DNA from: Desulfocurvus sp.
GTDB taxonomy: Bacteria; Desulfobacterota; Desulfovibrionia; Desulfovibrionales; Desulfovibrionaceae
Direction: 5' to 3'
Length of the DNA stretch: 37,914 bases
NCBI RefSeq assembly: GCF_023230885.1
Contig: NZ_JALNWM010000005.1
Coordinates: 1-37,914 of the forward strand
Made by a program: the position numbers and the translations under genes. The notes beneath the pieces are model-generated. The model was not told the origin of the DNA, did not search any database, and saw only the letters and a program-made list of their open reading frames with translations. Below are positions 8,466 through 16,137 of this stretch, one piece after another; position 1 is the stretch's first letter, and each line of letters starts with the position of its first letter.

Positions 8466-9086
8466 TCATAGTTTTTTTTGGGCGATAAAGAAAGTCCAGG
8501 GGGCGGGGGTCGGCTCCACACAGACCCGCGCGGCCCCACGCTCCAGGTAGAAATCGAGCACGTCGGCGGCGTGGCAGGAATTACGGTCGCCGCCGGGGTC
8601 GCGCCGGGCGTCGAGCACGTCCAGAACCATACCCTCGCGGCACAGGCCCCAGCAGTGCTCGACCATGCGCTCCAGGCAGGGCGTGGTGCCGCTGGTGCCG
8701 ATGAGCAGCACCCAGTCGCACGGGTCGGTCCATTCCATGATGTTGGCCACGCGGAAATCGCGCCCCGGAAAGCGCCCGGCGGCGCTGGCCACGAACTCGG
8801 GGACCAGGTCCAGCCCGGTGTAGCGGCAGGGGGGCAGGTGTTCCAGCAGCTTGCCGTCGCCGCAGCCCACGTCGAGCACGGCGTGCCCGGGGGCCAGGAG
8901 CGGGGCCAGCACCCGCCCGGCGCGCTCCAGGCGGCGGCGGTAGAGGTCCTGGTCGCTGTAGAAGAAGGCGCGGTGGTCGGTGCCGTAGCGGTCCACACGG
9001 CGCAGGTAGGCCTCGCGCATGGCGTCCCAGTCGGCCACGTCGCAGCCGTCGAGAATGACCCGGTCCCCGTTCCTGACTATGCCCAT
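8466..9086 (-). CDS. Class I SAM-dependent methyltransferase
   Basis: This 206-residue protein has the Rossmann-type methyltransferase core. Motif I is AVLDVGCGDGKLLEHL (around residue 70), followed by the acidic strand end YTGLDLVPEF and a later WVLLIGTSG strand. It lacks obvious extra domains. The substrate is unknown. The start at 9086 (MGIVRNGDR) lies 20 bases after the stop of the phosphatase gene, and the next gene begins 52 bases on, so all four genes are probably one transcript. The mRNA ends with eight consecutive A residues just before the UGA stop (8472-8479 on the plus strand), a possible slippage site. A role in modifying the product of the ATP-grasp enzyme is conceivable but speculative. 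Confidence 0.82.
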   Translation of the reverse strand: MGIVRNGDRVILDGCDVADWDAMREAYLRRVDRYGTDHRAFFYSDQDLYRRRLERAGRVLAPLLAPGHAVLDVGCGDGKLLEHLPPCRYTGLDLVPEFVASAAGRFPGRDFRVANIMEWTDPCDWVLLIGTSGTTPCLERMVEHCWGLCREGMVLDVLDARRDPGGDRNSCHAADVLDFYLERGAARVCVEPTPAPWTFFIAQKKL

Positions 9087-9106
9087 GCGTCCCCCCGTCC
9101 TTGTGT

Positions 9107-11128
9107 TCAGCCCCTGGGGCCTTTGTAGCGCAGGCAGAGCATGGTGATGTCGTCCGAGGGCGGCTCGTCGAGCACATGCTCGCGCACCGAGGCGCGCACG
9201 GCCTCCACCAGGGCGGCGGGCTCGGCGCCGGGGACGGCGGCCACGGTCTGAAGCAGGCGCTCGTCGGAATACAGGTCGCGCGCGGCGTTCATGGCCTCGG
9301 TGACGCCGTCGGTGTAGACGAAAAGCCGGGCTCCGGGCTCCAGATGCAGGGTCAGCGGCCTGTAGGGCATGTCCTCCATGGCGCCGACCATGGGCCCGCT
9401 GATCTCCTTGAGGAAGCGCGGCCCGGCGTCGTCGGCCAGGATGGGCGGGTTGTGGCCGCCGTTGGCGTAGGCCAGCTCGCCGGTGCGCACGTCGAGCACG
9501 CCCAGGAACAGGGTCACGAACATGGAGCGCGGGTTGTCGCGCGAGAGCGCGTCGTTCACGGCGGCCATGATCCGCTCGGGGTCCCGGGTCTTCTTGGCCT
9601 CGGAGCGGACCAGGGTCATGGTGATGGTCATGAACAGCGCGGCGGGCACGCCCTTGTCGGACACGTCGCCCAGGGCCAGGCAGAGGTGGTCCTCGTCGAT
9701 GAAGAAGAAGTCGTAGAGGTCGCCGCCGACCTCCTTGGCCGGTTCGAGCACGGCGTAGAGGTCGAACTCCTCGCGCGCGGGATAGGGCGGGAAGATCTTG
9801 GGCAACAGGCCCATCTGGATGTCGTGGGCCACGTTGAGCTCGCTTTCGATGCGCTCGCGGGCGGCGGTGGCGTCCATGAGCTCGCGGATGCGCTGGCGCA
9901 GGGACTGCTCCATGAACTCGAAGGCCCCGGCCAGGCGCCCGACCTCGTCGCCCCGGCTTCCGGCCAGCCCGGCCAGCGGCGAGGCCGCGCGCTCCTCGGC
10001 CAGGAAGTCCTGGCGGTGCAGGTCGCGGGCATAGCCCGCCAGGCGCTCCAGGGGCCGGGCGATGCGCGCGGTGAGCAGCAGCCCGGCGGCCAGCCCCAGC
10101 AGCAGGACCACGGCCACAACACCGGCCAGCTGCGAGAGCAGGCGCCGGGCCGGGGCCTGCAACTCGGCCATATAGGCGGTGGTCACGATGTACCAGTCCA
10201 GGGCCTTGTTGTAGCGCACGAAGGACTCGCGGGTGCCCGCGTCGGCGGCGCCCTCGGGCAGGGAGTAGAGCGGGCCCTCGGAGCCGCTGGCGGCCTGGGC
10301 CGCGATGTCGTCGAACAGGCGGTTGCCCGTGAGCTGGTTGCGGCCCAGGGCGAAGTCCTCGGCGACGCCCTCGGGGCGGATGAGGGCGCGGCCGTCGCCG
10401 GAGAGCACCGTCACGAAGCCGCTGTGGGCGATGGTCACCTTGTCCAGGTTCCCGGCCAGGATGCCCACGATCTGCTCCAGCTTGCGGCGCTCGGCGCGCT
10501 CGATGTCCTCGATGTCCACGGCGGCGCCGAGCATCCAGTCCCACGCGGGGTAGTAGGTGAACAGGCCGAAGTTGCGCACCTGTTCGGTGCCGCCGATGCG
10601 CTTCCAGTAGTAGGTGGTGCTGGCGGTGCCCTGGCGGCGGGCCTCCTCGCGCATGGAGGCGGTGACCTTGCGGTCCTTCACGTCGGTGAACACGGACAGG
10701 TCGGCCCCGACCATTTCCGGCTCCGGATACGCCAGGGCGCGGCCCTTGGCGTCGTAGACGAAGAGGTATTCGCCCTGGCCCGGGGCCAGGGTGGCGATCC
10801 ACTCCAGGGCCAGGGCCCGGGCCCGCTTCTCGGAGATGCGCCCGGCGCGGGCCAGCTCGCGGAAGCGGTCCACCCCCGAGAGAACCACGGCGTTCAGGCT
10901 GGCGAGCTGGGTCTTCAGGGCCCGGACCGTGGCCAGGCGCTCCATGACCATGCTCTTGTGGCGGCCCTGCACGTCCAGGTCCACCAGATGCAGCACGTTG
11001 CGTGCGGCGCGCTGCTCGGCCACGAACACGGCGCTCTCCACGTCGCGCTTGGAAAAAAAGCCCACCGCCCCGGCCACGGCGGCCAGGATGGCGAGGATCA
11101 TCAGGGCTATCTTGAGCTTGATGGACAT
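9107..11128 (-). CDS. Membrane Cache-HAMP-SpoIIE (PP2C-type) serine phosphatase
   Basis: The 673-residue protein has a first membrane segment (about 7-25) and a large periplasmic region (about 26-345). That region looks like double Cache, with GQGEYLFVYDAKGRALAYP and the membrane-proximal GLFTYYPAWDWMLGAAVD. A second membrane segment (about 347-369) is followed by HAMP (LTARIARPLERLAGYARDL), a coiled coil, and a SpoIIE/RsbU phosphatase domain (about 455-673). Metal-binding aspartates are visible in VGGDLYD, GDVSDKG and PSDDIT, so it looks active. RsbU-type phosphatases dephosphorylate anti-sigma antagonists (STAS proteins). No dedicated kinase or antagonist gene is adjacent. It heads a minus-strand operon with a methyltransferase, a binding protein and an ATP-grasp enzyme. 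The start is the ATG at 11128 with GGAGG/GGAG upstream. Confidence 0.92.
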   Translation of the reverse strand: MSIKLKIALMILAILAAVAGAVGFFSKRDVESAVFVAEQRAARNVLHLVDLDVQGRHKSMVMERLATVRALKTQLASLNAVVLSGVDRFRELARAGRISEKRARALALEWIATLAPGQGEYLFVYDAKGRALAYPEPEMVGADLSVFTDVKDRKVTASMREEARRQGTASTTYYWKRIGGTEQVRNFGLFTYYPAWDWMLGAAVDIEDIERAERRKLEQIVGILAGNLDKVTIAHSGFVTVLSGDGRALIRPEGVAEDFALGRNQLTGNRLFDDIAAQAASGSEGPLYSLPEGAADAGTRESFVRYNKALDWYIVTTAYMAELQAPARRLLSQLAGVVAVVLLLGLAAGLLLTARIARPLERLAGYARDLHRQDFLAEERAASPLAGLAGSRGDEVGRLAGAFEFMEQSLRQRIRELMDATAARERIESELNVAHDIQMGLLPKIFPPYPAREEFDLYAVLEPAKEVGGDLYDFFFIDEDHLCLALGDVSDKGVPAALFMTITMTLVRSEAKKTRDPERIMAAVNDALSRDNPRSMFVTLFLGVLDVRTGELAYANGGHNPPILADDAGPRFLKEISGPMVGAMEDMPYRPLTLHLEPGARLFVYTDGVTEAMNAARDLYSDERLLQTVAAVPGAEPAALVEAVRASVREHVLDEPPSDDITMLCLRYKGPRG

Positions 11129-11263
11129 GGGGACTCCGTCCTCCGGGGCCTGCGGCCCGTCGCGCGGGGGGCCGGGTGCGGGAACCGCCCGGAATGTACA
11201 CACATCGCGACGCGAAGGAAAGCGCCCAAAGGCCCCTGCGGTCCGGGATGGAACCCCGGCGGG

Positions 11264-11290
11264 CTTGAAATGCGTCGCAAAACCCTTACT
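11264..11290 (+). promoter_or_regulatory. Candidate heat-shock (sigma32-like) promoter of the hsp20-lon operon
   Basis: CTTGAAA at 11264-11270 is an exact sigma32 -35 element, followed 12 bases later by CCCTTACT, a partial match to the -10 (consensus CCCCATnT). A sigma70 reading (TTGAAA, 16 bases, TACTGT) is possible but has a poor -10. The location upstream of a small heat-shock protein and a protease supports the heat-shock interpretation. Confidence 0.42.
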
Positions 11291-11364
11291 GTACATGACA
11301 GGATCCCCGTTGCGGCGGCGCGCCCCCGCGCTGCGGCCGCCACCCGCCAAGGAGGACGCAGACC

Positions 11365-11778
11365 ATGGCCGACCTCAAGCTCTGGGGCGAGACGCAGATA
11401 TCGAAGATGAAACGCGACATGGACCGCCGGTTCGAAGCGCTGTGCACGGACTTCGGCCTGCCTCCGGCCCGGCCCTTCGGCGAAGCCGGGCTCACGGTGG
11501 ACGAGGAGGGCGACGGGCTGGTGGTGCGCGTGGCCGCCCCGGGGCTGGACCCGCAGGACATCGGCGTGGCCGTGGCCCGCCGCCGGGTGACCATCACCGC
11601 CCGCCGCGTCACGCGCACCGAAGGCGGCCTGCGCGCCGAATCCTTCCGCAAGGAACTGTACCTGCCATGCGCGGTGGCCGCCCGGGACGTGGCGGCCCAG
11701 TACCGCGACGGAATCATCGAGATCCGCATCCCCCGGCGCGCGGCCCACGGCTGCGGGCTGTCCCGTTCCACGCCCTGA
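11365..11778 (+). CDS. Small heat-shock protein, Hsp20/alpha-crystallin family
   Basis: This 137-residue protein has a short N-terminal region and an alpha-crystallin domain (about residues 42-128), with the conserved VVRVAAPGLDPQDIGV strand and RKELYLP. A strand pair, VTITARR and GIIEIRIPR, closes the domain. Small Hsps bind unfolding proteins in the cytoplasm without ATP and form oligomers. The canonical A-x-x-x-n-G-v-L sequence is degenerate (VAAQYRDGIIEIRIP), as in divergent bacterial members. GGAGG lies just before the ATG (11365). The LonB-like protease gene starts 17 bases after its stop, so holding and degrading misfolded proteins are probably co-expressed. Confidence 0.9.
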   Translation: MADLKLWGETQISKMKRDMDRRFEALCTDFGLPPARPFGEAGLTVDEEGDGLVVRVAAPGLDPQDIGVAVARRRVTITARRVTRTEGGLRAESFRKELYLPCAVAARDVAAQYRDGIIEIRIPRRAAHGCGLSRSTP

Positions 11779-11795
11779 ACGCCCAGGAGGACCAC

Positions 11796-14300
11796 ATGGC
11801 CCGCACCAGGACCAAGACCCACGAGGTGCCCGCCGACCAGCTCCGCTGGCGGCTCGACCCCGCGACCCTGCCCTTCTCCTCCACCGACGACCTGGAGCCC
11901 CTGGACGAGATCATCGGCCAGGAGCGCGGGGTGGAGGCCTTCCGCTTCGGCATGGGCATGGCCAAGAAGGGCTACAACATCTTCGTCACCGGCCAGCCCG
12001 GCAGCGGCCGCCTGGCCACGGTGAAGCGGCTTCTGGCCGAGCTGGCCGCCACCGACGGCGTGCCCGACGACCTGTGCTACGCGAACAACTTCGAGCGGCC
12101 CGAGCAGCCGGTCCTGCTGCGCTTTGCCGCGGGCGAGGGCGCGCGGTTCAAGGAGGGCATGCGCAAGTTCCTGGACGACGTGCGCCGCGAGGCGCCCCAG
12201 CTCTTCGAGAGCGAGGAATACATCGCCCGCAAGAACGCCATCGCCGAGGCCCACGAACGCCAGGTCCGCGAGTTCTACAAGTCCATCGAGGACAAGGTGA
12301 AGGACACCGGGCTTGTGGTGGTGCGCATGCAGATGGGGCCCATCCAGCGGCCGGACCTTGTGCCTCTGGTGGACGGCGAGCCCAAGCGCATGGTGGACCT
12401 GGAGGAGCTGGTGGAGGCCGGGAGCTTCCCCCGCGAGGAGTTCGAGCGCCTGCGCGACCGGCGCCTGGAGCTCAAGGAAGAGCTGGACGCCATCGTCCAG
12501 AAGGTCCGCGAGCTGCACAAGGCCGTGGCCGCCAAGCACCAGGAGGTGGACCGCCTGATGTTCACCACCCTGGCCCGCGAGCACCTGGAACCGCTGTACG
12601 AGCGCTACCCGGCCCCCAAGGTCCGGGCCTACCTCGACTCCGTGCTGGAGCACATGGGCAAGAACCTGGACGACATCCGCATGCTGGGCGGCGGCGCCCC
12701 GGCGCCCCAGGGCCTGCCCTTCATGCCCGCCCCGCCCGGCCCCGAGGCCATCCTGCACCCCTACTCCGTGAACCTGCTGGTGGACAACTCCCAGCGCACG
12801 GGCCCGCCGGTGATCGTGGAGTCCTACCCGACCTACCGCAACCTCTTCGGCAGCATCGAGCGCCTGGCCGACCGCATGGGCACCTGGCGCACGGACTTCA
12901 CCAAGATCAAGGCCGGTTCCTTCGTCCGGGCCAACGGCGGCTACCTGGTCATCAACCTGCTGGACGCCATCATGGAGCCCGGGGTCTGGCAGACCCTCAA
13001 GCGCTCGCTCAAGACCGAGACCATCGAGATCGAGACCTACGACCCATACTACTTCATCTCGTCCACGGGCCTCAAGCCCGAGCCCATCGACATGGACGTG
13101 AAGGTCGTGGTGCTTGGCGACGCGCGCATCCACTCCCTGCTGCGCCGCTACGACCCCGACGTGCCCAAGATCTTCAAGGTCCGCGCGGACTACGAATCGT
13201 CCATGGACCGCACGGAGCGGACCCTGGAGCAGCTGGCCCGCTTCGTGCGCGCCGAGGTGGACAAGCAGGGGCTGCTGCCCTTCGCGGCCTCGGGCGTGGC
13301 CGCCGTGGCCGAGGAGGCCGTGCGCATGGCCGGGCGCCAGGAGAAGATGACCACGGCCTTCCCGGCCCTGGCCGACCTGCTGGCCGAGGCCGACTACCAG
13401 GCCCGCGGCGCCGCGGCCGCCGCCGTGGGGGCCGAACACGTCCTGGCCGCCGTGGACGCGCGCGTGCGGCGCTCCAACCAGGCGGAGGAGCACCTCCAGG
13501 AGATGATCGACCGCGGCAGCCTGTTCGTGGACGTGGACGGGGCCAAGGTCGGCCAGGTCAACGGCCTGGCCGTCTACTCCCTGGGCGACCACGCCTTCGG
13601 ACGGCCCTCGCGCATCACGGCCTCCACGGCCCTGGGCAAGGAGGGCATCATCAACATCGAGCGCGAGGCCGACATGTCCGGGCCCACGCACAACAAGGGC
13701 ATGCTCATCCTGGCGGGCTACCTGCGCGAGCGCTTCGCCCAGGACAAGCCCCTGACCCTGGCGGCCAGCATCGCCTTCGAGCAGTCCTACGGCGGCATCG
13801 ACGGCGACTCGGCATCCTCCACCGAGCTGTACGCCCTGCTCTCCAGCCTCTCGGGCCTGCCCCTGCGCCAGGACATCGCCGTCACCGGCTCGGTGAACCA
13901 GAAGGGCGAGATCCAGCCCATCGGCGGGGTCAACGAGAAGATCGAGGGCTTCTTCCTGTGCTGCCGCCGCGCCGGGCTCACGGGCAGCCAGGGCGTGATG
14001 ATCCCCGAGGCCAACGTCAAGGACCTCATGCTGCGCCCCGAGGTGGTCCAGGCCGTGCGCGACGGCGACTTCCACATCCACGCCGTGCGGACCGTGGAGC
14101 AGGGCATCGAGCTGCTCACGGGCACCCCGGCGGGCACGCGCACCAGGACCGGCTGGACCAGGGGTTCGGTGTTCGCCCTGGCCGACGCGCGGCTCGGCGA
14201 GCTGGGCCGGGCCCTGCGCGACTGGGGCGGCGCCGGCGACAACGGCGCCCCGGCCCGCCGCAAGGGCGCGCGCAAGCCCCGCTCCAAGGACGCAGGCTAA
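11796..14300 (+). CDS. LonB-like ATP-dependent protease (AAA_32/Lon C-terminal family)
   Basis: This 834-residue protein is a single-chain AAA+ protease of the LonB-like type, without the LonA N-terminal substrate domain. The N-terminal P-loop is GQPGSGR (residues 66-72), with arginine where lysine is usual; I recall this substitution as common in this bacterial subfamily. A long helical insertion (about 110-300) follows, then AAA and lid segments. The C-terminal Lon protease domain has catalytic Ser672 in DGDSASSTE and Lys715 in GGVNEKIEGF. It should degrade damaged proteins in the cytoplasm. CAGGAGG lies five bases before the ATG at 11796. It follows hsp20 in a likely stress operon and ends before a strong hairpin. 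It is distinct from a housekeeping LonA, which is not in the window. Confidence 0.92.
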   Translation: MARTRTKTHEVPADQLRWRLDPATLPFSSTDDLEPLDEIIGQERGVEAFRFGMGMAKKGYNIFVTGQPGSGRLATVKRLLAELAATDGVPDDLCYANNFERPEQPVLLRFAAGEGARFKEGMRKFLDDVRREAPQLFESEEYIARKNAIAEAHERQVREFYKSIEDKVKDTGLVVVRMQMGPIQRPDLVPLVDGEPKRMVDLEELVEAGSFPREEFERLRDRRLELKEELDAIVQKVRELHKAVAAKHQEVDRLMFTTLAREHLEPLYERYPAPKVRAYLDSVLEHMGKNLDDIRMLGGGAPAPQGLPFMPAPPGPEAILHPYSVNLLVDNSQRTGPPVIVESYPTYRNLFGSIERLADRMGTWRTDFTKIKAGSFVRANGGYLVINLLDAIMEPGVWQTLKRSLKTETIEIETYDPYYFISSTGLKPEPIDMDVKVVVLGDARIHSLLRRYDPDVPKIFKVRADYESSMDRTERTLEQLARFVRAEVDKQGLLPFAASGVAAVAEEAVRMAGRQEKMTTAFPALADLLAEADYQARGAAAAAVGAEHVLAAVDARVRRSNQAEEHLQEMIDRGSLFVDVDGAKVGQVNGLAVYSLGDHAFGRPSRITASTALGKEGIINIEREADMSGPTHNKGMLILAGYLRERFAQDKPLTLAASIAFEQSYGGIDGDSASSTELYALLSSLSGLPLRQDIAVTGSVNQKGEIQPIGGVNEKIEGFFLCCRRAGLTGSQGVMIPEANVKDLMLRPEVVQAVRDGDFHIHAVRTVEQGIELLTGTPAGTRTRTGWTRGSVFALADARLGELGRALRDWGGAGDNGAPARRKGARKPRSKDAG

Positions 14301-14336
14301 GACCCCGGGGCCCCGCGGCCCCGCAGCGCGGCACAC

Positions 14337-14377
14337 AAAACGCGGGGGCCGCCCTCCCGGTGGGGAGGGCGGCCCCC
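14337..14377 (-). terminator. Strong hairpin between the convergent lon-like and gntR genes
   Basis: A 15-base-pair GC stem (14344-14358 with 14363-14377) has the four-base loop ggtg. On the minus strand a U-run (AAAA at 14337-14340) follows three bases after the stem, so it works best for the gntR transcript. On the plus strand it lies 44 bases after the protease stop but lacks a U-run. It probably serves both convergent genes to some degree. Confidence 0.72.
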
Positions 14378-14408
14378 GGCGCCTGGGCGGCCGGTCGGTC
14401 CCTCCGTG

Positions 14409-15068
14409 CTATTGCCCGAAGATGGCGCGGATATCCGCGAAATGATCTTCGATGGCGGTGCCCACGGCGGCCAGGTCCTGGTTCTCCAACACGGCGATGA
14501 GCTCGTCGTGCAGGGAAGCCTGGCGCTGGGGGTCGATGCCCTTGGCGCCGTAGTGGATGCCCAGGCAGGCCCAGTAGTCGTTGCCCAGCGATTCCCAGGC
14601 GCGCAGCAGGAAGGCGTTGCCCGAGGCGCGCACCAGGGCCTTGTGGAAGTCGATGTCCAGCTTGCGCAGGTTTTTGGTGTCCCCGGAGGCGGCGCACTGG
14701 TGCATCTTCGCGGCGATGGCCCGCAGCTCGGTCAGGTCCAGGTCGCCCGACTCCCGGCGCTCGCGCGCCCACTGCACGGCCCGCGTCTCCATGGCGATGC
14801 GCACGGCGTAGTAGTCGCCAAGCTCGGCGGGGGTGAACTCGCGCACGCGGGTGCCCTTGTAGGGCTCGGTTTCCAGGAAACCCTGGGCGATGAGGTCGCG
14901 GATGGCCTCGCGCACGGCGCCCTGGCTGACCTGGAGTTCCTTGGATATGCGCGTCTCGACGATCTTCTCGCCCGGACGGAACGCGCCGCTCAGGATGGCG
15001 TCGACAAGATAGTCGGCCACTTCGTCGCGCAGCACGCGGCGATGGATCACGGTGTTTCCTTCGGTCAT
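14409..15068 (-). CDS. GntR-family transcriptional regulator, FadR/FCD subfamily
   Basis: The 219-residue protein has an N-terminal winged helix (about 10-75) with the GntR signature RISKELQVSQGAVREAIRDL and wing EPYKGTRVREF. An all-helical FCD ligand domain (about 82-212) follows, with probable metal ligands in LDIDFHKAL, SLHDELI and EDHFADI. FCD regulators usually bind organic acids or sugar acids and repress adjacent catabolic genes. No catabolic operon lies next to it here, so its target cannot be named. The start at 15068 is set by AGGAGG six bases upstream; an in-frame extension to 15194 crosses the promoter and is rejected. A palindrome just upstream of its promoter may be its own operator. 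Confidence 0.92.
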   Translation of the reverse strand: MTEGNTVIHRRVLRDEVADYLVDAILSGAFRPGEKIVETRISKELQVSQGAVREAIRDLIAQGFLETEPYKGTRVREFTPAELGDYYAVRIAMETRAVQWARERRESGDLDLTELRAIAAKMHQCAASGDTKNLRKLDIDFHKALVRASGNAFLLRAWESLGNDYWACLGIHYGAKGIDPQRQASLHDELIAVLENQDLAAVGTAIEDHFADIRAIFGQ

Positions 15069-15125
15069 GGATGTCCTCCTGGCCGGAGCTTTCGCCGGAC
15101 CAGCAAAATGAAGAATGACCCTTTT

Positions 15126-15154
15126 ATCATATAGCATCCATCGATTATCGGCAA
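15126..15154 (-). promoter_or_regulatory. Sigma70-type promoter of the GntR regulator gene
   Basis: On the minus strand TTGCCG (15149-15154) and TATGAT (15126-15131) are spaced exactly 17 bases. They lie in an AT-rich island that contrasts with the surrounding GC-rich DNA. Transcription would begin near 15119, giving a leader of about 50 bases. Confidence 0.55.
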
Positions 15155-15158
15155 TGGC

Positions 15159-15175
15159 CGAAATTGCGAATTTCG
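15159..15175. promoter_or_regulatory. 17-base palindrome, candidate GntR operator
   Basis: CGAAATT and AATTTCG form perfect seven-base arms around GCG, immediately upstream of the -35 of the gntR promoter. Size, symmetry and position suit an FCD-type GntR dimer site. Autoregulation is inferred. Confidence 0.5.
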
Positions 15176-15237
15176 AAAAATTTATGCTCAACATCCTTCA
15201 TTTTTGAAAGTTGTTGCCCATATGAAACCGCATTCAG

Positions 15238-15258
15238 AAAAACGGGACCCGGGGCCCG
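15238..15258 (-). terminator. Weak terminator-like element after the radical SAM gene
   Basis: On the minus strand a short GC stem (CGGG paired with CCCG in 15243-15258) is followed directly by five U residues (A-run 15238-15242). It lies 15 bases past the stop of the radical SAM gene. The stem is short, so the call is tentative. Confidence 0.4.
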
Positions 15259-15272
15259 CCGGAAGGGGGGGA

Positions 15273-16136
15273 CTACAGGCCGCGCTGGCGGCGCAGGGGC
15301 ACGCGCCCGGCCAGGGCCGCGTCGATGCGGGCCAGGGCCCCGGCCTTGCCGCCGGGCAGGCGCACGCGCAAAGGCAGGTGGTTGGATGCGTGGTCGGCCA
15401 GGAACAGGCCGCGCGGCGGGCTGGTGTGCTCCAGCAGGGTACGCAGCTCGGCCAGCATGGCCGACGGCCCGGGCAGGACGAAGCGCCCGGCGGCCGCGTC
15501 GGCGAAAAGCGGCGTGCCGGGCACGAGCACCAGCGTCAGCGCGCCGATGTGCTCCGGCTCCAGGGCGGTGAGCGCCGCGCCGGTGGCCCGGGCGTGGGCC
15601 TGGGCCCCGGCCTCCCCGGCCAGCCCGAGCAGCACCGTCACGCTTAGCCGCAGCCCCGCGGCGCGCGCCCGGCGGCCCTGGGCCACGATAAAGGCGCTGT
15701 CCGCGCCCTTGCGCACCCGGGCGAGCACGGCGTCGTCGCCCGACTCCAGGCCCATGTACACCGTTGCCAGCCCGGCCCGGCGCAGGGCGCGCAGCTCGGC
15801 GTCGTCGCGCGCGCCCAGGGAGCGCGCGCTGGCGTAGGCCCCCACCCGGGTGACCCACGGCAGGCGCGCGCGCACCAGGGCCAGCACGTCCAGCAGCCGC
15901 GCCACGGGCAGGGCCAGGGCGTCGCCCCCGCACAGGAACACCCGGCGCCGGTCCTGGTGCCGGCGCGCGGCGAGGTCCACGTCGGCGGCCACGGTGGCCG
16001 CGTCCTTGGGCCGGTAGGGGTGGCCGTGGTAGGCCCCGCAGAAGGTGCAGGCGCCGTGGGCGCAGCCCACGGCAACCTGCAACAGGATGCTGCCAGCCTC
16101 GTTGGGCGGGCGGATGATCGTCCCCTGGTGGTCCAC
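15273..16136 (-). CDS. Radical SAM protein (COG1032-like, CX4CX2C variant)
   Basis: The 287-residue protein begins with VDHQGTIIRPPNEAGS and carries the iron-sulfur motif CAHGACTFC, a CX4CX2C spacing. I recall this spacing in a family with the form GCSHNKCTFC. It is followed by the usual radical SAM barrel elements: VFLCGGDALALP, TVYMGLESGDD and LSVTVLLGLAGE. There is no B12 domain. The reaction is unknown. The GTG start at 16136 comes one base after the stop of the AhpF-like gene, so translation is very probably coupled, and both proteins may act in redox or thiol biology. An in-frame extension to 16400 lies wholly within the upstream gene and is rejected. Confidence 0.82.
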   Translation of the reverse strand: MDHQGTIIRPPNEAGSILLQVAVGCAHGACTFCGAYHGHPYRPKDAATVAADVDLAARRHQDRRRVFLCGGDALALPVARLLDVLALVRARLPWVTRVGAYASARSLGARDDAELRALRRAGLATVYMGLESGDDAVLARVRKGADSAFIVAQGRRARAAGLRLSVTVLLGLAGEAGAQAHARATGAALTALEPEHIGALTLVLVPGTPLFADAAAGRFVLPGPSAMLAELRTLLEHTSPPRGLFLADHASNHLPLRVRLPGGKAGALARIDAALAGRVPLRRQRGL

Positions 16137-16137
16137 C

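Noticed and set aside
11286..14336. Long minus-strand frame opposite the hsp20 and lon-like genes
   Set aside because: Shadow frame of the Lon-like gene; no domain and no ribosome site.
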